In this document: piece by piece, positions 1 through 9,839 of the stretch
Numbering within the stretch: position 1 is the first letter of the stretch
Layout of the letters: each line of letters opens with the position of its first letter
NCBI RefSeq assembly: GCF_003026365.1
Contig: NZ_PYOM01000018.1
Span: 1 to 64,000 of the forward strand
Source of the DNA: Photobacterium angustum
Lineage (GTDB): Bacteria > Pseudomonadota > Gammaproteobacteria > Enterobacterales > Vibrionaceae
DNA: 64,000 nt
Direction: 5' to 3'
Made by a program: the position numbers and the translations under genes
Notes under the pieces: generated by a model
Told to the model about the DNA's origin: nothing
Database searches by the model: none
The model's input: only the letters and a program-made list of their open reading frames with translations

Positions 1-680
1 AAGTTATAATGATCACCAACTTTATCAATCATAAAAATACAATTGCACTTTTTCTCCGCAAGTATAGCTTTTATCTTTTCGGGAATAATGAAATCTTTAG
101 GTTTTATTATTCTATGAGTAAAACCATTGTTCGTAATATCAATCGCACTATAGTCATTATTTACGTAATCCCGATAGTCATTAGGTAACTTACGAAATAG
201 ATTAAATCCAGAATATGCAAGCAGAACAATAGATAAAACGAGAAGCCCTCGCTTTATAACTAAAAATAATTTTCTCAAAGGTAATTTTTTAGCTTGATTT
301 CCAACATTTTTTTCAATAGGTAAAACAATTGAAGTCTCATCTTCATGCTCTAGTTTCTCTTCTGAAATACTTGTTTTTTCAAGATCAAGCCGATAGCCAA
401 CACGAGGAACAGTTGCAATGATTTCATCATTAGGAAAATAAGTAGAAAGAGACTGGCGAATTTTCGCGATAGATTTTGTTAAAGAAGAATCTGTAACAAC
501 GGTATGCTCCCAAGCAAAGGTTTTTAATTCTTCTTTTGAGACAATGTCGTTTTGTCGTTCAAGTAACAGCGTCAATAAGCGTGACTCTGTATATGTCAAA
601 AGTTGTTGTTGACAACTATCTGATAATAAACCTTTTTTAGAATCAAAATTGACATGATTTATTTGATAATTCGTTGACAT
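1..680 (-). CDS. ToxR-like membrane transcriptional regulator (partial, C-terminus beyond left edge)
   Basis: The reading frame opens at an ATG at 678-680 and stays open to the left edge, so only about 226 residues are visible. Residues 1-105 look like an OmpR/ToxR winged-helix DNA-binding domain, ending in the typical ATVPRVGYRLD wing. A Glu-rich linker follows, then one hydrophobic segment at about residues 136-153 (GLLVLSIVLLAYSGFNLF), then the start of a periplasmic part. This is the ToxR/CadC layout: cytoplasmic DNA binding, one membrane helix, periplasmic sensing. A second gene of the same design lies at 40730-42013. The target genes cannot be told from the sequence. Confidence 0.85.
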   Translation of the reverse strand, partial: MSTNYQINHVNFDSKKGLLSDSCQQQLLTYTESRLLTLLLERQNDIVSKEELKTFAWEHTVVTDSSLTKSIAKIRQSLSTYFPNDEIIATVPRVGYRLDLEKTSISEEKLEHEDETSIVLPIEKNVGNQAKKLPLRKLFLVIKRGLLVLSIVLLAYSGFNLFRKLPNDYRDYVNNDYSAIDITNNGFTHRIIKPKDFIIPEKIKAILAEKKCNCIFMIDKVGDHYN

Positions 681-819
681 GAAACCCATTATTCAAAATT
701 TACCTAACCACAAATTTACAATTATTACGTAAGTTATAGAAAGATATCACATTACAATTCTATTAACCTTAACAGCTCAAGTATTAGCTCAAGAAAGAAC
801 CAGTTATTAAATAATATAA

Positions 820-853
820 CAAAAAAGCCCATAGCTATTCCTAACTATGGGCT
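820..853 (-). terminator. Rho-independent terminator of the peptide transporter gene
   Basis: A perfect 9-bp stem (AGCCCATAG at 826-834 pairing with CTATGGGCT at 845-853) is followed on the minus strand by a run of Ts. It lies 25 bases after the stop of the peptide transporter. Confidence 0.85.
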
Positions 854-877
854 AAATGAAGATGAATCGTTTAAATT

Positions 878-2272
878 TTAATTCGCTTCTGCAAGGGTAG
901 CTTCCGCTTCTTTCATTGCAGTCGTTGGTTGACCTTCTGCACCATGCATCCAGTCAACTAACTTACCTGAGAACACGATAAGAATAAGACCTGATAGCGT
1001 TGCAGCAATTGCGATACCACCAAAGATAGATAGCGCACCGGCATCGCCAATATGTGAACCAATAATACCCGCCGCATAGTTCGCTAATGCGTTAAACGAG
1101 AACCACACACCCATTAGTAGTGAACATAATCGTAATGGTGCAAGTTTCGTTACCATCGATAAGCCAATTGGTGATAGACATAGTTCACCCAGTGTATGGA
1201 AGAAATACGCACCTACAAGCCATAGCATTGATGTTTTTACTGTTAAATCACCACCTTGTTCTAACGCTGCTCCCACCATGAATAGGAAGCCAATTGCTAG
1301 GAAGAACAATGCAGCCGCAAATTTAATTGGTGAGCTTGGCTCCTTCGAACCCATTTTTACCCATAATGAAGCGATAACAGGCGCTAAAGTAATAATGAAG
1401 AACGGGTTAAGTGATTGGAACCACTCTGTTGGTACAGTAAAGCTGCCAATAATACGATCTGTATACTGTTGGGTGTAAATGTTCATCAATCCACCAGCTT
1501 GTTCAAAGCCAGCCCAAAAGACAATAACGAACAGACCCATAACCATGATAACTTTTAAGCGATCACGTTCAACTTTTGTTAATGGCTCTTTTTTACCTGA
1601 TTTGTTTTTTGCTGCATCACGTTTAGCCGCAGCTTCAATACCAATATTACCCAAGTAACGACGTGCAAATAACATTTGAAGCGTTAAACCAATACAGATA
1701 CCGATACCTGCAGTTGCAAAGCCTGCTTTATAGCCCCAGATTGTTACAGCGGTACCTGCAATAATACCAGCAAGTAGCGAACCTAAATTGATACCCATAT
1801 AGAAAATGGTAAATGCACCATCACGACGGTTATCACCTTCCTCATAAAGATCACCAACCATAGTTGAGATATTGGCTTTAAATAAACCATTACCGATGAT
1901 CATCAAGGTCAGACCAGCATAGAAAACATGCAATGCAGAATCACCAACAACCGAGTTAGGAAGTGCAAGTACAAATTGTGCTGCAGCCATTGCCACACCA
2001 CCTATCATGACGCAACGGCGTTGTCCTAAAAAGTTATCGGCAATCCAACCACCGATTAAAGGAGTAAGGTAAACAAGTCCGGTATAAGTTGCGTAAAGAC
2101 TTAGCGCATCTTTTGCTGTCCAGCCAAAACCACCGTCCATTGTTTTTGAAGTTAAATAAAGGACAAGAATGGCGCGCATGCCATAAAAGCAAAATCGCTC
2201 CCATAGTTCAGTACCAAACAATAAGAACAACCCCTTAGGGTGTCCTAGTAATGTGCTAGAGTCTCTTCTCAT
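878..2272 (-). CDS. POT/PTR family peptide:H+ symporter
   Basis: Proton-coupled oligopeptide transporter of the inner membrane (MFS superfamily, POT/PTR2 family), 464 residues, close to the usual 450-500. The family motif ExxERFxYYG appears near residue 22 as ELWERFCFYG, and the second signature is seen as FTIFYMGINLGS near residue 154. About 12-14 hydrophobic helices are spread along the protein. Members import di- and tripeptides. The gene stands alone, with its own terminator. The E. coli paralogues DtpA-D cannot be told apart by eye, so no symbol is given. Confidence 0.9.
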   Translation of the reverse strand: MRRDSSTLLGHPKGLFLLFGTELWERFCFYGMRAILVLYLTSKTMDGGFGWTAKDALSLYATYTGLVYLTPLIGGWIADNFLGQRRCVMIGGVAMAAAQFVLALPNSVVGDSALHVFYAGLTLMIIGNGLFKANISTMVGDLYEEGDNRRDGAFTIFYMGINLGSLLAGIIAGTAVTIWGYKAGFATAGIGICIGLTLQMLFARRYLGNIGIEAAAKRDAAKNKSGKKEPLTKVERDRLKVIMVMGLFVIVFWAGFEQAGGLMNIYTQQYTDRIIGSFTVPTEWFQSLNPFFIITLAPVIASLWVKMGSKEPSSPIKFAAALFFLAIGFLFMVGAALEQGGDLTVKTSMLWLVGAYFFHTLGELCLSPIGLSMVTKLAPLRLCSLLMGVWFSFNALANYAAGIIGSHIGDAGALSIFGGIAIAATLSGLILIVFSGKLVDWMHGAEGQPTTAMKEAEATLAEAN

Positions 2273-2680
2273 AATTATTCCTTTTAATCAGATTTTTATT
2301 CAAAATATGAATACAGGAAATGTTATAAGGGATAATTATGCGTAACTCAAATTAAGCATAAAATCTCGTTGAGGCTTTTTTATGACAAGTAATTGATATT
2401 AAAACAAAACAAAAAAACAATAAAATATAGTGAAAAATAATGTTGCAAATACGAGGCAGTTGTAAAAACTAGCTATTACTAATTAACCAGTGTTTTACAC
2501 TAAATCCTGACACACCTGACAAGTTTAATATTGTTTGTTTTATTTATTTGAACTTAAACACAAGATAAATGTTTGTTTGTCGTGATTTTACAAAACAAAA
2601 CATAAAAACAAACAACTAATTAACATCAATACAAAGGTATAGTCTAGGCACTTAAACATAGAATTTTATCCCAGAGCACA
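2273..2680. other. Gene-free A+T-rich region upstream of the peptide transporter
   Basis: About 400 bases with no convincing reading frame. The part at 2530-2620 is rich in the alternating words GTTTGTTT and AAAACAAAC on one strand. It lies between the 5' end of the peptide transporter and the 3' end of etfA, so it should hold the transporter promoter, but no regulator site was recognised. No hairpin terminator for etfA is evident. Confidence 0.4.
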
Positions 2681-3637
2681 TTATTCACATTGTTGAATAA
2701 AATGAGGTATTAGTTCAAATAAGTCCCCCACTAACCCATAATCGGCATAAGAAAAGATACTCGCATCAGGATCGCTATTAATAGCAACAATCACTTTTGC
2801 ATCTTTTATCCCGGCAATATGTTGAATTGCCCCCGAGATCCCAATGGCAATATAAAGGTCTGGAGCAATAATTTTCCCTGTTTGTCCTATTTGATAATCA
2901 TTAGGTACAAATCCAGCATCCACTGCAGCGCGAGAAGCGCCAACCGCGCCATGTAATGTATCTGCTAATTGCTCAATCAATAAAAACCCATCTTTGCTTG
3001 CAACACCTCGCCCACCTGCGACCACAACACGTGCAGTAGTAAGATCTGGTCGCTCCTGGTTACTTCTTTGCATACTGACAAACTGGGTATGGGTTAATGG
3101 GTGACTTATCTTTAGCATTTTTTGCTCGGCGTGTTGCTCCGATATGCCACAAGGCTCGAAACTAGCACCACGAATCGTCGCTAACATTACAGCTTCACAA
3201 GACTTAACCTCAACCGTTGCGTTACCAGCATAAATCGGACGAACAACAGAATCTAAGCCAGTAAATTCCATCACATCGGATAATTGCTCTATACACAACA
3301 TCGCAGATACTCGCGGTAATAGATCTTTACCTGATGTGCTACTGCTCATAAAAATATGACTATAGTTCGATGCAAGATCCTTAATAACCTTGGAGACGTT
3401 TTCTGCCAAACCATGCTGATAACAAACATCATCCACCAATAACACCTTATCAATATCGGTTAACTCTGCTGCCTGCTGTGCAACACACCCACATTGAAAG
3501 CCAACCACAAGAATATGAATACTTAAATCGCTGCTAAAACGCCGTAATGAAGCAGCCGCTGTAACAGCCTTAAGTGTTGCTAACGAGATATTCTGATGTT
3601 CATGCTCTGCGATAATCAAAACGTTTACTGTCTTCAT
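2681..3637 (-). CDS. etfA: Electron transfer flavoprotein alpha subunit
   Basis: EtfA/FixB, 318 residues, the FAD-binding subunit of the soluble electron carrier that takes electrons from acyl-CoA and other flavin dehydrogenases. The C-terminal FAD domain is clear: VVVAGGRGVASKDGF near residue 205, then GASRAAVDAG and QIGQTGKIIAPDLYIAIGIS, all typical of the family. The N-terminal half is the less conserved Rossmann-like domain. The start overlaps the etfB stop (TAATG, one shared base), showing translational coupling. Electrons would pass to the quinone oxidoreductase encoded divergently at 4602. Confidence 0.95.
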   Translation of the reverse strand: MKTVNVLIIAEHEHQNISLATLKAVTAAASLRRFSSDLSIHILVVGFQCGCVAQQAAELTDIDKVLLVDDVCYQHGLAENVSKVIKDLASNYSHIFMSSSTSGKDLLPRVSAMLCIEQLSDVMEFTGLDSVVRPIYAGNATVEVKSCEAVMLATIRGASFEPCGISEQHAEQKMLKISHPLTHTQFVSMQRSNQERPDLTTARVVVAGGRGVASKDGFLLIEQLADTLHGAVGASRAAVDAGFVPNDYQIGQTGKIIAPDLYIAIGISGAIQHIAGIKDAKVIVAINSDPDASIFSYADYGLVGDLFELIPHFIQQCE

Positions 3638-4470
3638 TAGATCACCTTTACTTCGTGACTTAACTTATCAATAAGTGCATCGACATTGTCGACTATAACC
3701 CCTGCTGTCCGTGGTTTTGGCGCGTTATAGCGAAGTATTGTTTGAGGCGTTGTCTTTATCAGATTTTCAAGCGATGGGTACTTCAAACTATTTTTGTTAA
3801 TAAAGTCTTGCAACGAAATAGTCGTTAATGGTTTAGCTTTCGCTTTCATAATATTTGGAAGTGATGCAAATCTGGGTGTATTAAGTCGTAAATCGCAGCT
3901 AATCACACATGGAACTTTAACCGCCAACGTTTCAAGACCACCATCGACTTCACGGGTCACAATAAGCTCATTTAATATCGAAGGGTTGTAATAGTTAATT
4001 TCTGAAGCATAAGTTGCTTGTGGGTAGTCTAATATTCCTGCCAGCATTTGAGGTGTTTGATTGTTATCGCCATCAATAGACTGTTTCCCCATTAACACCA
4101 CATCAGTCTTGTTCTCTATCGCTAATACAGATAACAGCATGGCTATTTTAAGCGGGGTGATCTTTGTTACATTGTCACTTTCAGTTTGCTTTGTATTGAT
4201 ATGAATAGCGTTATCAGCACCTAGTGCTAATGCCGTCCTTAATGATTCATTGCAACTATCATCCCCAATACAAACAACAACGACCTCAGACGCTATTCCT
4301 TGTTCTTTAAATTGTACGGCTTGTTCAAGTGCTATTGCACAAAAAGGATTAATGGTTTTCTTCACATTATGATCGTCAATACCACTATTATCATCCTTAA
4401 CACGGATCGCTACATAAGGATCAACCACACGCTTTATCGCCACTAATATACGGATTGTAGATTCTGCCAT
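3637..4470 (-). CDS. etfB: Electron transfer flavoprotein beta subunit
   Basis: EtfB/FixA, 277 residues, partner of EtfA; the family binds AMP in this subunit. It begins with IRILVAIKRVVDPYVAIRV, typical of the beta subunit, and contains VVVVCIGDD, ALALGADNAIHI and VLMGKQSIDGDNNQTPQMLAG, the nucleotide-binding segment. It is first in a two-gene operon with etfA and divergent from the ETF dehydrogenase gene. The 131-base gap between the divergent starts should hold both promoters. Confidence 0.95.
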   Translation of the reverse strand: MAESTIRILVAIKRVVDPYVAIRVKDDNSGIDDHNVKKTINPFCAIALEQAVQFKEQGIASEVVVVCIGDDSCNESLRTALALGADNAIHINTKQTESDNVTKITPLKIAMLLSVLAIENKTDVVLMGKQSIDGDNNQTPQMLAGILDYPQATYASEINYYNPSILNELIVTREVDGGLETLAVKVPCVISCDLRLNTPRFASLPNIMKAKAKPLTTISLQDFINKNSLKYPSLENLIKTTPQTILRYNAPKPRTAGVIVDNVDALIDKLSHEVKVI

Positions 4471-4601
4471 ATCGCATACCTCTAATAAGAAGTCGTTGAT
4501 TTAACGGCTAATACTGGAATGTCTTTGTTTCTTTGAGCCTAGTTGAATTTACGTTTACGTCAACTGGACTATAGTTAAATGAGGCAATAAAGGAGTCATC
4601 T

Positions 4602-6311
4602 ATGGCAGAGGAAGAATGTGCTCAAGACAGTATCTCTTTTGATGTTTTAATCGTCGGCGCAGGACCTGCCGGGCTTGCTAGTGCTATCCAGCTTGCTCAA
4701 TTAGCTAAAGAGCATCAACGCCCATTCTCTATCGCTGTAATAGAAAAAAGTGCCGAAATCGGCGGACACATTTTATCTGGCGCCTTGTTTGATCCCCACG
4801 CACTCAACGAATTATTACCAAACTGGCAAGATACTGATTGCCCAGTCCGGACCAAAGTAAAACATGATGATTTTTATTGGTTAACCAACTCACAATCAGC
4901 ATTTTCGATCCCGCCTTTATTACGTCCAAAAGTGTTTGAAAATCACGACCATTACATTGTTAGCTTAAGTGAGTTATGCCGTTGGCTAACAAAACAAGCC
5001 GAACTATTGGGTGTCGAAATCTACCCAGGCTTTTGCGCTGACAAAATACAGTTTGAACACCAAAGGAGTGACAGCGTAACAAGCGATAATGCCGATTTAC
5101 CCATTTATATGAGCACCGTAAAGGGGATTACAACCAAAGAAATGGGATTAGATAAACAAGGTAACAAGAAAACAAACTATCAACCCTCTATGCATATTAA
5201 CGCGCGGTACACTATCTTTGCCGAAGGTAGTCGAGGGCATTTAGGAAAAGCACTAATAAAACAACTTAAGCTCGATAAGCACAAACAACCGCAACATTAC
5301 GCATTAGGGATAAAAGAAATTTGGCAGGTTCCCAAGCAACAGCATCAACAAGGCAGAGTGATCCATAGTTTGGGGTGGCCACTAAGCGAATCAAGCTCAA
5401 CGGGTGGCGCTTTTATGTACCACCTTGATGATAACCATATCGCAGTAGGGCTTATTACCGACTTAAACTACCGTAACCCCTACCTTAGCCCGTTTGATGA
5501 ATTTCAACGGCTAAAACATCACCCTCTATTTGCGCAAGTTCTTCAAAACGGAAAACGAATTGAATACGGTGCAAGAGCCATTACCAAAGGTGGTTTAGCC
5601 TCCCTACCCAAACAGTCATTTCAAGGCGGCGTATTAATAGGCTGTGATGCTGGTACCCTGAATATGAACAAATTAAAAGGCTGCCACACCGCGATGAAAT
5701 CTGGCATGTTAGCGGCAAGCGCGGTATACAGTGAATTAATTCGAGATCATACTCATACCGAGCCTTGCTATAACGCTCTTTTTGAAAGCAGTTGGTTGTA
5801 TGAGGAGCTTTACCAAGCGAGAAATACGACCGCAAATATACATAAATTCGGCCAACTGACTGGCGCTATTGCAACCTATTTAGAGCAAAGCCTATTTAGT
5901 GGTTATGCAAAATGGCAGCTTAATAACAACGCGCCAGATCATGCTTGCTTACTGCCTATATCAAAAGCAAACAAGATAAGTTATCCAAAACCAGACAACC
6001 AATTAAGCTTTGATAAAACATCTTCACTCTATCTTGCTTCTATTAGTCACCCTGACGATCAACCTTGCCATCTTCTATTACAAGATGCTCAAATCCCAAT
6101 AAGCCAACACCTAAAAGCGTTTGATGAACCTAGCCAACGTTACTGCCCTGCTGGCGTATATGAAGTAATCACAGAGAATAACCAAGCTAAATTTCAAATT
6201 AATGCAGGGAACTGTTTACAGTGCAAAGCCTGCGATATAAAAGATCCTTCTCAAAACATTTCTTGGACGCCACCAGAAAGCGGATCTGGGCCTAATTATA
6301 GAAAAATGTAA
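4602..6311 (+). CDS. Electron-transferring-flavoprotein dehydrogenase (ETF:ubiquinone oxidoreductase)
   Basis: Inner-membrane-associated flavoprotein with a 4Fe-4S cluster that oxidises reduced ETF and reduces ubiquinone; 569 residues, close to the roughly 550 of bacterial homologues. The FAD-binding motif LIVGAGPAGLASAIQLA starts near residue 15. The cluster cysteines are visible near the C-terminus as YCPAG (C515) and CLQCKAC (C538, C541, C544). The start has a strong ribosome site, AAAGGAG, nine bases upstream. It is divergent from etfBA, so the three genes form a complete electron path, though no acyl-CoA dehydrogenase is nearby to indicate the substrate. Confidence 0.95.
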   Translation: MAEEECAQDSISFDVLIVGAGPAGLASAIQLAQLAKEHQRPFSIAVIEKSAEIGGHILSGALFDPHALNELLPNWQDTDCPVRTKVKHDDFYWLTNSQSAFSIPPLLRPKVFENHDHYIVSLSELCRWLTKQAELLGVEIYPGFCADKIQFEHQRSDSVTSDNADLPIYMSTVKGITTKEMGLDKQGNKKTNYQPSMHINARYTIFAEGSRGHLGKALIKQLKLDKHKQPQHYALGIKEIWQVPKQQHQQGRVIHSLGWPLSESSSTGGAFMYHLDDNHIAVGLITDLNYRNPYLSPFDEFQRLKHHPLFAQVLQNGKRIEYGARAITKGGLASLPKQSFQGGVLIGCDAGTLNMNKLKGCHTAMKSGMLAASAVYSELIRDHTHTEPCYNALFESSWLYEELYQARNTTANIHKFGQLTGAIATYLEQSLFSGYAKWQLNNNAPDHACLLPISKANKISYPKPDNQLSFDKTSSLYLASISHPDDQPCHLLLQDAQIPISQHLKAFDEPSQRYCPAGVYEVITENNQAKFQINAGNCLQCKACDIKDPSQNISWTPPESGSGPNYRKM

Positions 6312-6695
6312 TAAGTCTAAACTTTTTTTGAATTAAAACTCGCAAACACAACAAAACGCTTCTAACATCAAGCTGACACTAAAAAACACATAATATGTTG
6401 TTTTTTATCATATATATCTATTTACTCATCATATACCACCCAAATATATGCACAGAATGCATTTAAAAAATGAAAAGCATTCATTTTACTCATGACCCTG
6501 TAAATCATAGTATTTATCTCAAGCCAAGAAGCAGTGAAGACAGCGAAATTACGACTGTTGAATAATTAAAAATACGCTTCAAAAGCAGTGAATTAAAATC
6601 AGCCGATCGTGCTCAACACACATCAGATTTTACGTTTATGGTGAGTCAGTCTCATCATAACGCATTCGCATATATCACCTATTGAGGTAAACATT
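6312..6695. other. Gene-free leader and promoter region of pflB
   Basis: The 384 bases between the ETF dehydrogenase and pflB contain no reading frame of note. The region is A+T-rich (several runs such as ATATATATC near 6410) and ends with a 25-base imperfect palindrome at 6636-6660. A canonical FNR box (TTGAT-N4-ATCAA) was looked for and not seen. Confidence 0.5.
6636..6660. promoter_or_regulatory. Imperfect palindrome in the pflB leader
   Basis: TTATGGTGAG at 6636-6645 and CTCATCATAA at 6651-6660 are inverted copies (9 of 10 positions match) around a 5-base centre. The palindrome ends 35 bases before the pflB start codon. It could be an operator or a hairpin in the mRNA leader; the sequence does not decide which. 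Confidence 0.4.
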
Positions 6696-8993
6696 ATGAC
6701 AATCCCTACTACAGAAATGTTAGAAGCGTGGAAAGGTTTTAACGCGGGCAACTGGCAGCAAGAAGTTAACACTCGTGACTTCATCCAGACTAACTACACG
6801 CCTTATGAAGGGGATGAGTCTTTCCTAGCTGATGTTACAGAAACAACAACATCACTATGGAATACCGTTCTAGAAGGTATTAAAGAAGAAAGCCGCACTC
6901 ACGCGCCGGTTGATTTCGATACTGATTTACCATCAACAATTACTTCTCACGATGCAGGCTACATCAACAAAGATCTAGAAAAAATTGTAGGTCTACAAAC
7001 TGATAAACCACTTAAGCGTTCAATCATTGCTAACGGTGGTATTCGCATGGTGAAAAACTCATGTGAAGTATACGGTCGCAAACTTGATGAAAGTGTAGAG
7101 AAGATCTTCACTGATTACCGTAAAACACACAACAAAGCAAGTTTCGACCTATACACCAAAGAAATCCTAGCATGTCGTAAATCTGGCATCATCACAGGTC
7201 TTCCAGATGCTTACGGTCGTGGTCGTATTATTGGTGACTACCGTCGTCTAGCGCTATACGGTATTGATTTCCTTAAAGCTGACAAGCAAGAACAATACAA
7301 GTCAACTCAATCATTCCTAGAGCAAGGTCAAGATCTAGAAAAAACACTTCGCCTTCGTGAAGAGTTAGCAGATCAGGTTCAAGCACTAGAAGACATCCGT
7401 CAAATGGGCTTGAAATACGGCATCGATATGTCTGCACCTGCACGCACAGCACAAGAAGCGATTCAGTTCACTTACTTCGGCTACCTAGCAGCAGTTAAAT
7501 CTCAAAACGGCGCAGCAATGTCACTAGGTCGTACATCAACATTCCTTGATGTATTTATCGAGCGTGATATTCAAAACGGCTTGATCAACGAGCAAGAAGC
7601 GCAAGAGATGATCGACCACTTCATCATGAAGTTACGTATGGTTCGTTTCTTACGTACACCTGAGTACGATTCACTGTTCTCTGGCGACCCAATCTGGGCA
7701 ACAGAAGCAATGGCTGGTATGGGTGTAGACGGTCGTACTTTAGTAACAAAGAGCACATTCCGTTACCTACATACACTGCACACAATGGGTCCTGCACCAG
7801 AGCCAAACATGACTATTCTTTGGTCTGAGCAACTCCCTATTGCCTTTAAAAAGTACGCAGCGAAAGTATCGATTGAAACATCATCTGTTCAATACGAAAA
7901 CGACGACCTAATGCGTCCTGACTTCAACAACGATGATTACGCAATCGCATGTTGTGTAAGTCCACAGGTTGTTGGTAAGCACATGCAGTTCTTTGGTGCG
8001 CGCGCTAACCTTGCAAAAGGTCTGCTATACACCATTAACGGTGGTATTGATGAAAAATCTAAAGCACAAGTTGGCCCACAAGTAGCCAAAATCGAAGACG
8101 AAGTATTAGACTTTGATTCACTAATGCCACGCTTTGATTCAATGTTAGATTGGTTAGCAACACAATACGTGACAGCATTGAACATCATCCACTACTCTCA
8201 CGACCGTTACAGCTACGAAGCATCTCTAATGGCATTAATGGATCGCGATGTACGCCGTACTATGGCATGTGGTATTGCTGGTCTTTCTGTTGTTGCTGAT
8301 TCACTATCTGCAATTAAATTTGCGAAAGTAACACCAGTTCGTGACGAAGATGGCGTAGCAATCGATTTTAACATCGAAGGTGACTACCCTAAATTCGGTA
8401 ACAACGATCCACGTGTTGATGATATCGCTTGCGACCTTGTTGAGCGCTTCATGAAGAAAATTCAGAAGATGCACATGTACCGTGAAGCAATTCCAACACA
8501 ATCAATCTTAACCATCACATCAAACGTTGTGTACGGTAAGAAGACAGGTAACACACCTTGTGGTCGTCGTGCTGGTATGCCATTTGGCCCAGGTGCAAAC
8601 CCAATGCACGGTCGTGATGAAAACGGTGCGGTTGCATCACTAACATCTGTATCTAAACTCCCATTTGCTTACGCGAAAGACGGTATCTCATACACCTTCT
8701 CTATCGTGCCAAATGCATTAGGTAAAGATGAAGAAACACAGAAACAAAACCTTGCAGCGCTAATGGATGGTTACTTCCACCACGAAGCAGCAGGCGCAAC
8801 AGATGGTATCGAAGGTGGTCAACACCTAAACGTGAACGTATTAAACCGTGACATGTTACTTGATGCTGTTGAACACCCAGAGAAATACCCACAGCTAACA
8901 ATTCGTGTTTCTGGTTACGCAGTGCGTTTCAACTCACTGACTCGTGAGCAGCAACAAGACGTGATTAGCCGTACTTTTACTAATAAGATTTAA
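6696..8993 (+). CDS. pflB: Pyruvate formate-lyase
   Basis: Glycyl-radical enzyme splitting pyruvate and CoA into acetyl-CoA and formate during anaerobic growth; cytoplasmic; 765 residues against 760 in E. coli. The adjacent catalytic cysteines are C419 and C420 (AIACCVSPQ), and the radical glycine lies in RVSGYAVRF (G740). The ribosome site TTGAGGT lies about 10 bases upstream. Neither the formate channel gene focA nor the activase gene pflA is adjacent, unlike the usual focA-pflB-pflA arrangement, so the activase must be encoded elsewhere. The last 81 codons are repeated at 9304-9546. Confidence 0.97.
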   Translation: MTIPTTEMLEAWKGFNAGNWQQEVNTRDFIQTNYTPYEGDESFLADVTETTTSLWNTVLEGIKEESRTHAPVDFDTDLPSTITSHDAGYINKDLEKIVGLQTDKPLKRSIIANGGIRMVKNSCEVYGRKLDESVEKIFTDYRKTHNKASFDLYTKEILACRKSGIITGLPDAYGRGRIIGDYRRLALYGIDFLKADKQEQYKSTQSFLEQGQDLEKTLRLREELADQVQALEDIRQMGLKYGIDMSAPARTAQEAIQFTYFGYLAAVKSQNGAAMSLGRTSTFLDVFIERDIQNGLINEQEAQEMIDHFIMKLRMVRFLRTPEYDSLFSGDPIWATEAMAGMGVDGRTLVTKSTFRYLHTLHTMGPAPEPNMTILWSEQLPIAFKKYAAKVSIETSSVQYENDDLMRPDFNNDDYAIACCVSPQVVGKHMQFFGARANLAKGLLYTINGGIDEKSKAQVGPQVAKIEDEVLDFDSLMPRFDSMLDWLATQYVTALNIIHYSHDRYSYEASLMALMDRDVRRTMACGIAGLSVVADSLSAIKFAKVTPVRDEDGVAIDFNIEGDYPKFGNNDPRVDDIACDLVERFMKKIQKMHMYREAIPTQSILTITSNVVYGKKTGNTPCGRRAGMPFGPGANPMHGRDENGAVASLTSVSKLPFAYAKDGISYTFSIVPNALGKDEETQKQNLAALMDGYFHHEAAGATDGIEGGQHLNVNVLNRDMLLDAVEHPEKYPQLTIRVSGYAVRFNSLTREQQQDVISRTFTNKI

Positions 8994-9010
8994 TAATTTG
9001 CTACTACGTT

Positions 9011-9083
9011 GGTAATATCCGACTACCTACCTAGGTATTACCATTTTGCCGCCATAGTTTAACCCAGCTATGGCGGCTTTTTT
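9011..9083 (+). terminator. pflB 3' hairpin and terminator
   Basis: A first hairpin (GGTAATA at 9011-9017 with TATTACC at 9036-9042) is followed by a strong terminator: GCCGCCATAG at 9048-9057 pairs with CTATGGCGGC at 9068-9077, followed by a T run. Both hairpins are repeated after the duplicated pflB tail. Confidence 0.9.
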
Positions 9084-9093
9084 ATTCATTATT

Positions 9094-9300
9094 AAAGAGC
9101 ATTTTGATGAGCAAAGATAACTTGATAATACCCATATAATTTATGGCTATTTATTTTCGGCATTTTATCGCTTACTCCCTCTCCATAAATAACAGAATAA
9201 GGACAATAATCATCAAGATAAGGACATTTAACGCTGGTAGTAGTTAGCTCTAACAGAATAATCGTATTAAATTTTTTATTGTTATAAACACTAGATATAA
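9094..9300 (-). other. Possible gene remnant between the two pflB tails
   Basis: This stretch separates the pflB terminator from the duplicated tail. On the minus strand it stays open with a protein-like composition (segments such as CPYLDDYCPYSVIYGEG and INSHKLYGYYQVIF), ending at a stop at 9092-9094. The frame enters from the antisense of the duplicated pflB tail, so it has no plausible start of its own. It may be the C-terminal end of a gene broken by the duplication, or chance. No family was recognised. Confidence 0.25.
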
Positions 9301-9303
9301 AGC

Positions 9304-9546
9304 CTTGCAGCCCTAATGGATGGTTACTTCCACCATAAGGCAGCAGGCGCAACAGATGGCATCGAAGGTGATCAACACCTAAACGTGAATGTATTAAACC
9401 GTGACATGTTACTTGATGCTGTTGAGAACCCAGAGAAATACCCACAGCTAACAATTCGTGTTTCTGGTTACGCAGTGCGTTTCAACTCACTGACTCGTGA
9501 ACAGCAACAAGACGTGATTAGCCGTACCTTTACTGATAAGATTTAA
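9304..9546 (+). pseudogene. Duplicated C-terminal fragment of pflB (free glycyl-radical domain)
   Basis: Starting at CTTGCAG (9304, matching 8751) the sequence repeats the end of pflB without a gap, at a constant offset of 553 bases, through the stop codon. An ATG at 9316 gives 76 residues, 72 of them identical to pflB; the changes are Glu to Lys, Gly to Asp, His to Asn and Asn to Asp. The glycyl-radical motif RVSGYAVRF is intact. The E. coli GrcA/YfiD protein is a stand-alone domain of this kind that repairs oxygen-cleaved PFL, so the fragment could be functional if expressed. No good ribosome site precedes the ATG, so a pseudogene is the safer call. Confidence 0.75.
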
Positions 9547-9600
9547 TAATTTGCTACTACATTGGTAATATCCGACTACCTACCTAGGTATTACCATTTT

Positions 9601-9638
9601 GTCGCCATAGTTTAACCCAGCTATGGCGGCTTTTTTTT
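9601..9638 (+). terminator. Duplicated pflB terminator
   Basis: GTCGCCATAG at 9601-9610 pairs with CTATGGCGGC at 9621-9630 (one G-T pair) and is followed by eight Ts. It is the second copy of the terminator at 9048-9083; the T run is longer here. Confidence 0.85.
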
Positions 9639-9839
9639 ATTCATTATTTACAGAAGATTTATAATCGCAAAACCTACTCTTTCAGCTACTAAATTAACAA
9701 AGGTTTTATGCTTACTATGTAAATAAATGCATTACAAATGAGGTTGTGAACTCACTCGATAAACTGTATTTATTGCTCTAATTTAAGTCTCCAGTTTCGT
9801 ATAAAGAGCTATCGATGACTAAAAAGATCAAGAAATAAC

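Noticed and set aside
6312..6695. FNR box before pflB
   Set aside because: Expected for an anaerobic gene, but no TTGAT-N4-ATCAA or close variant was found by eye.
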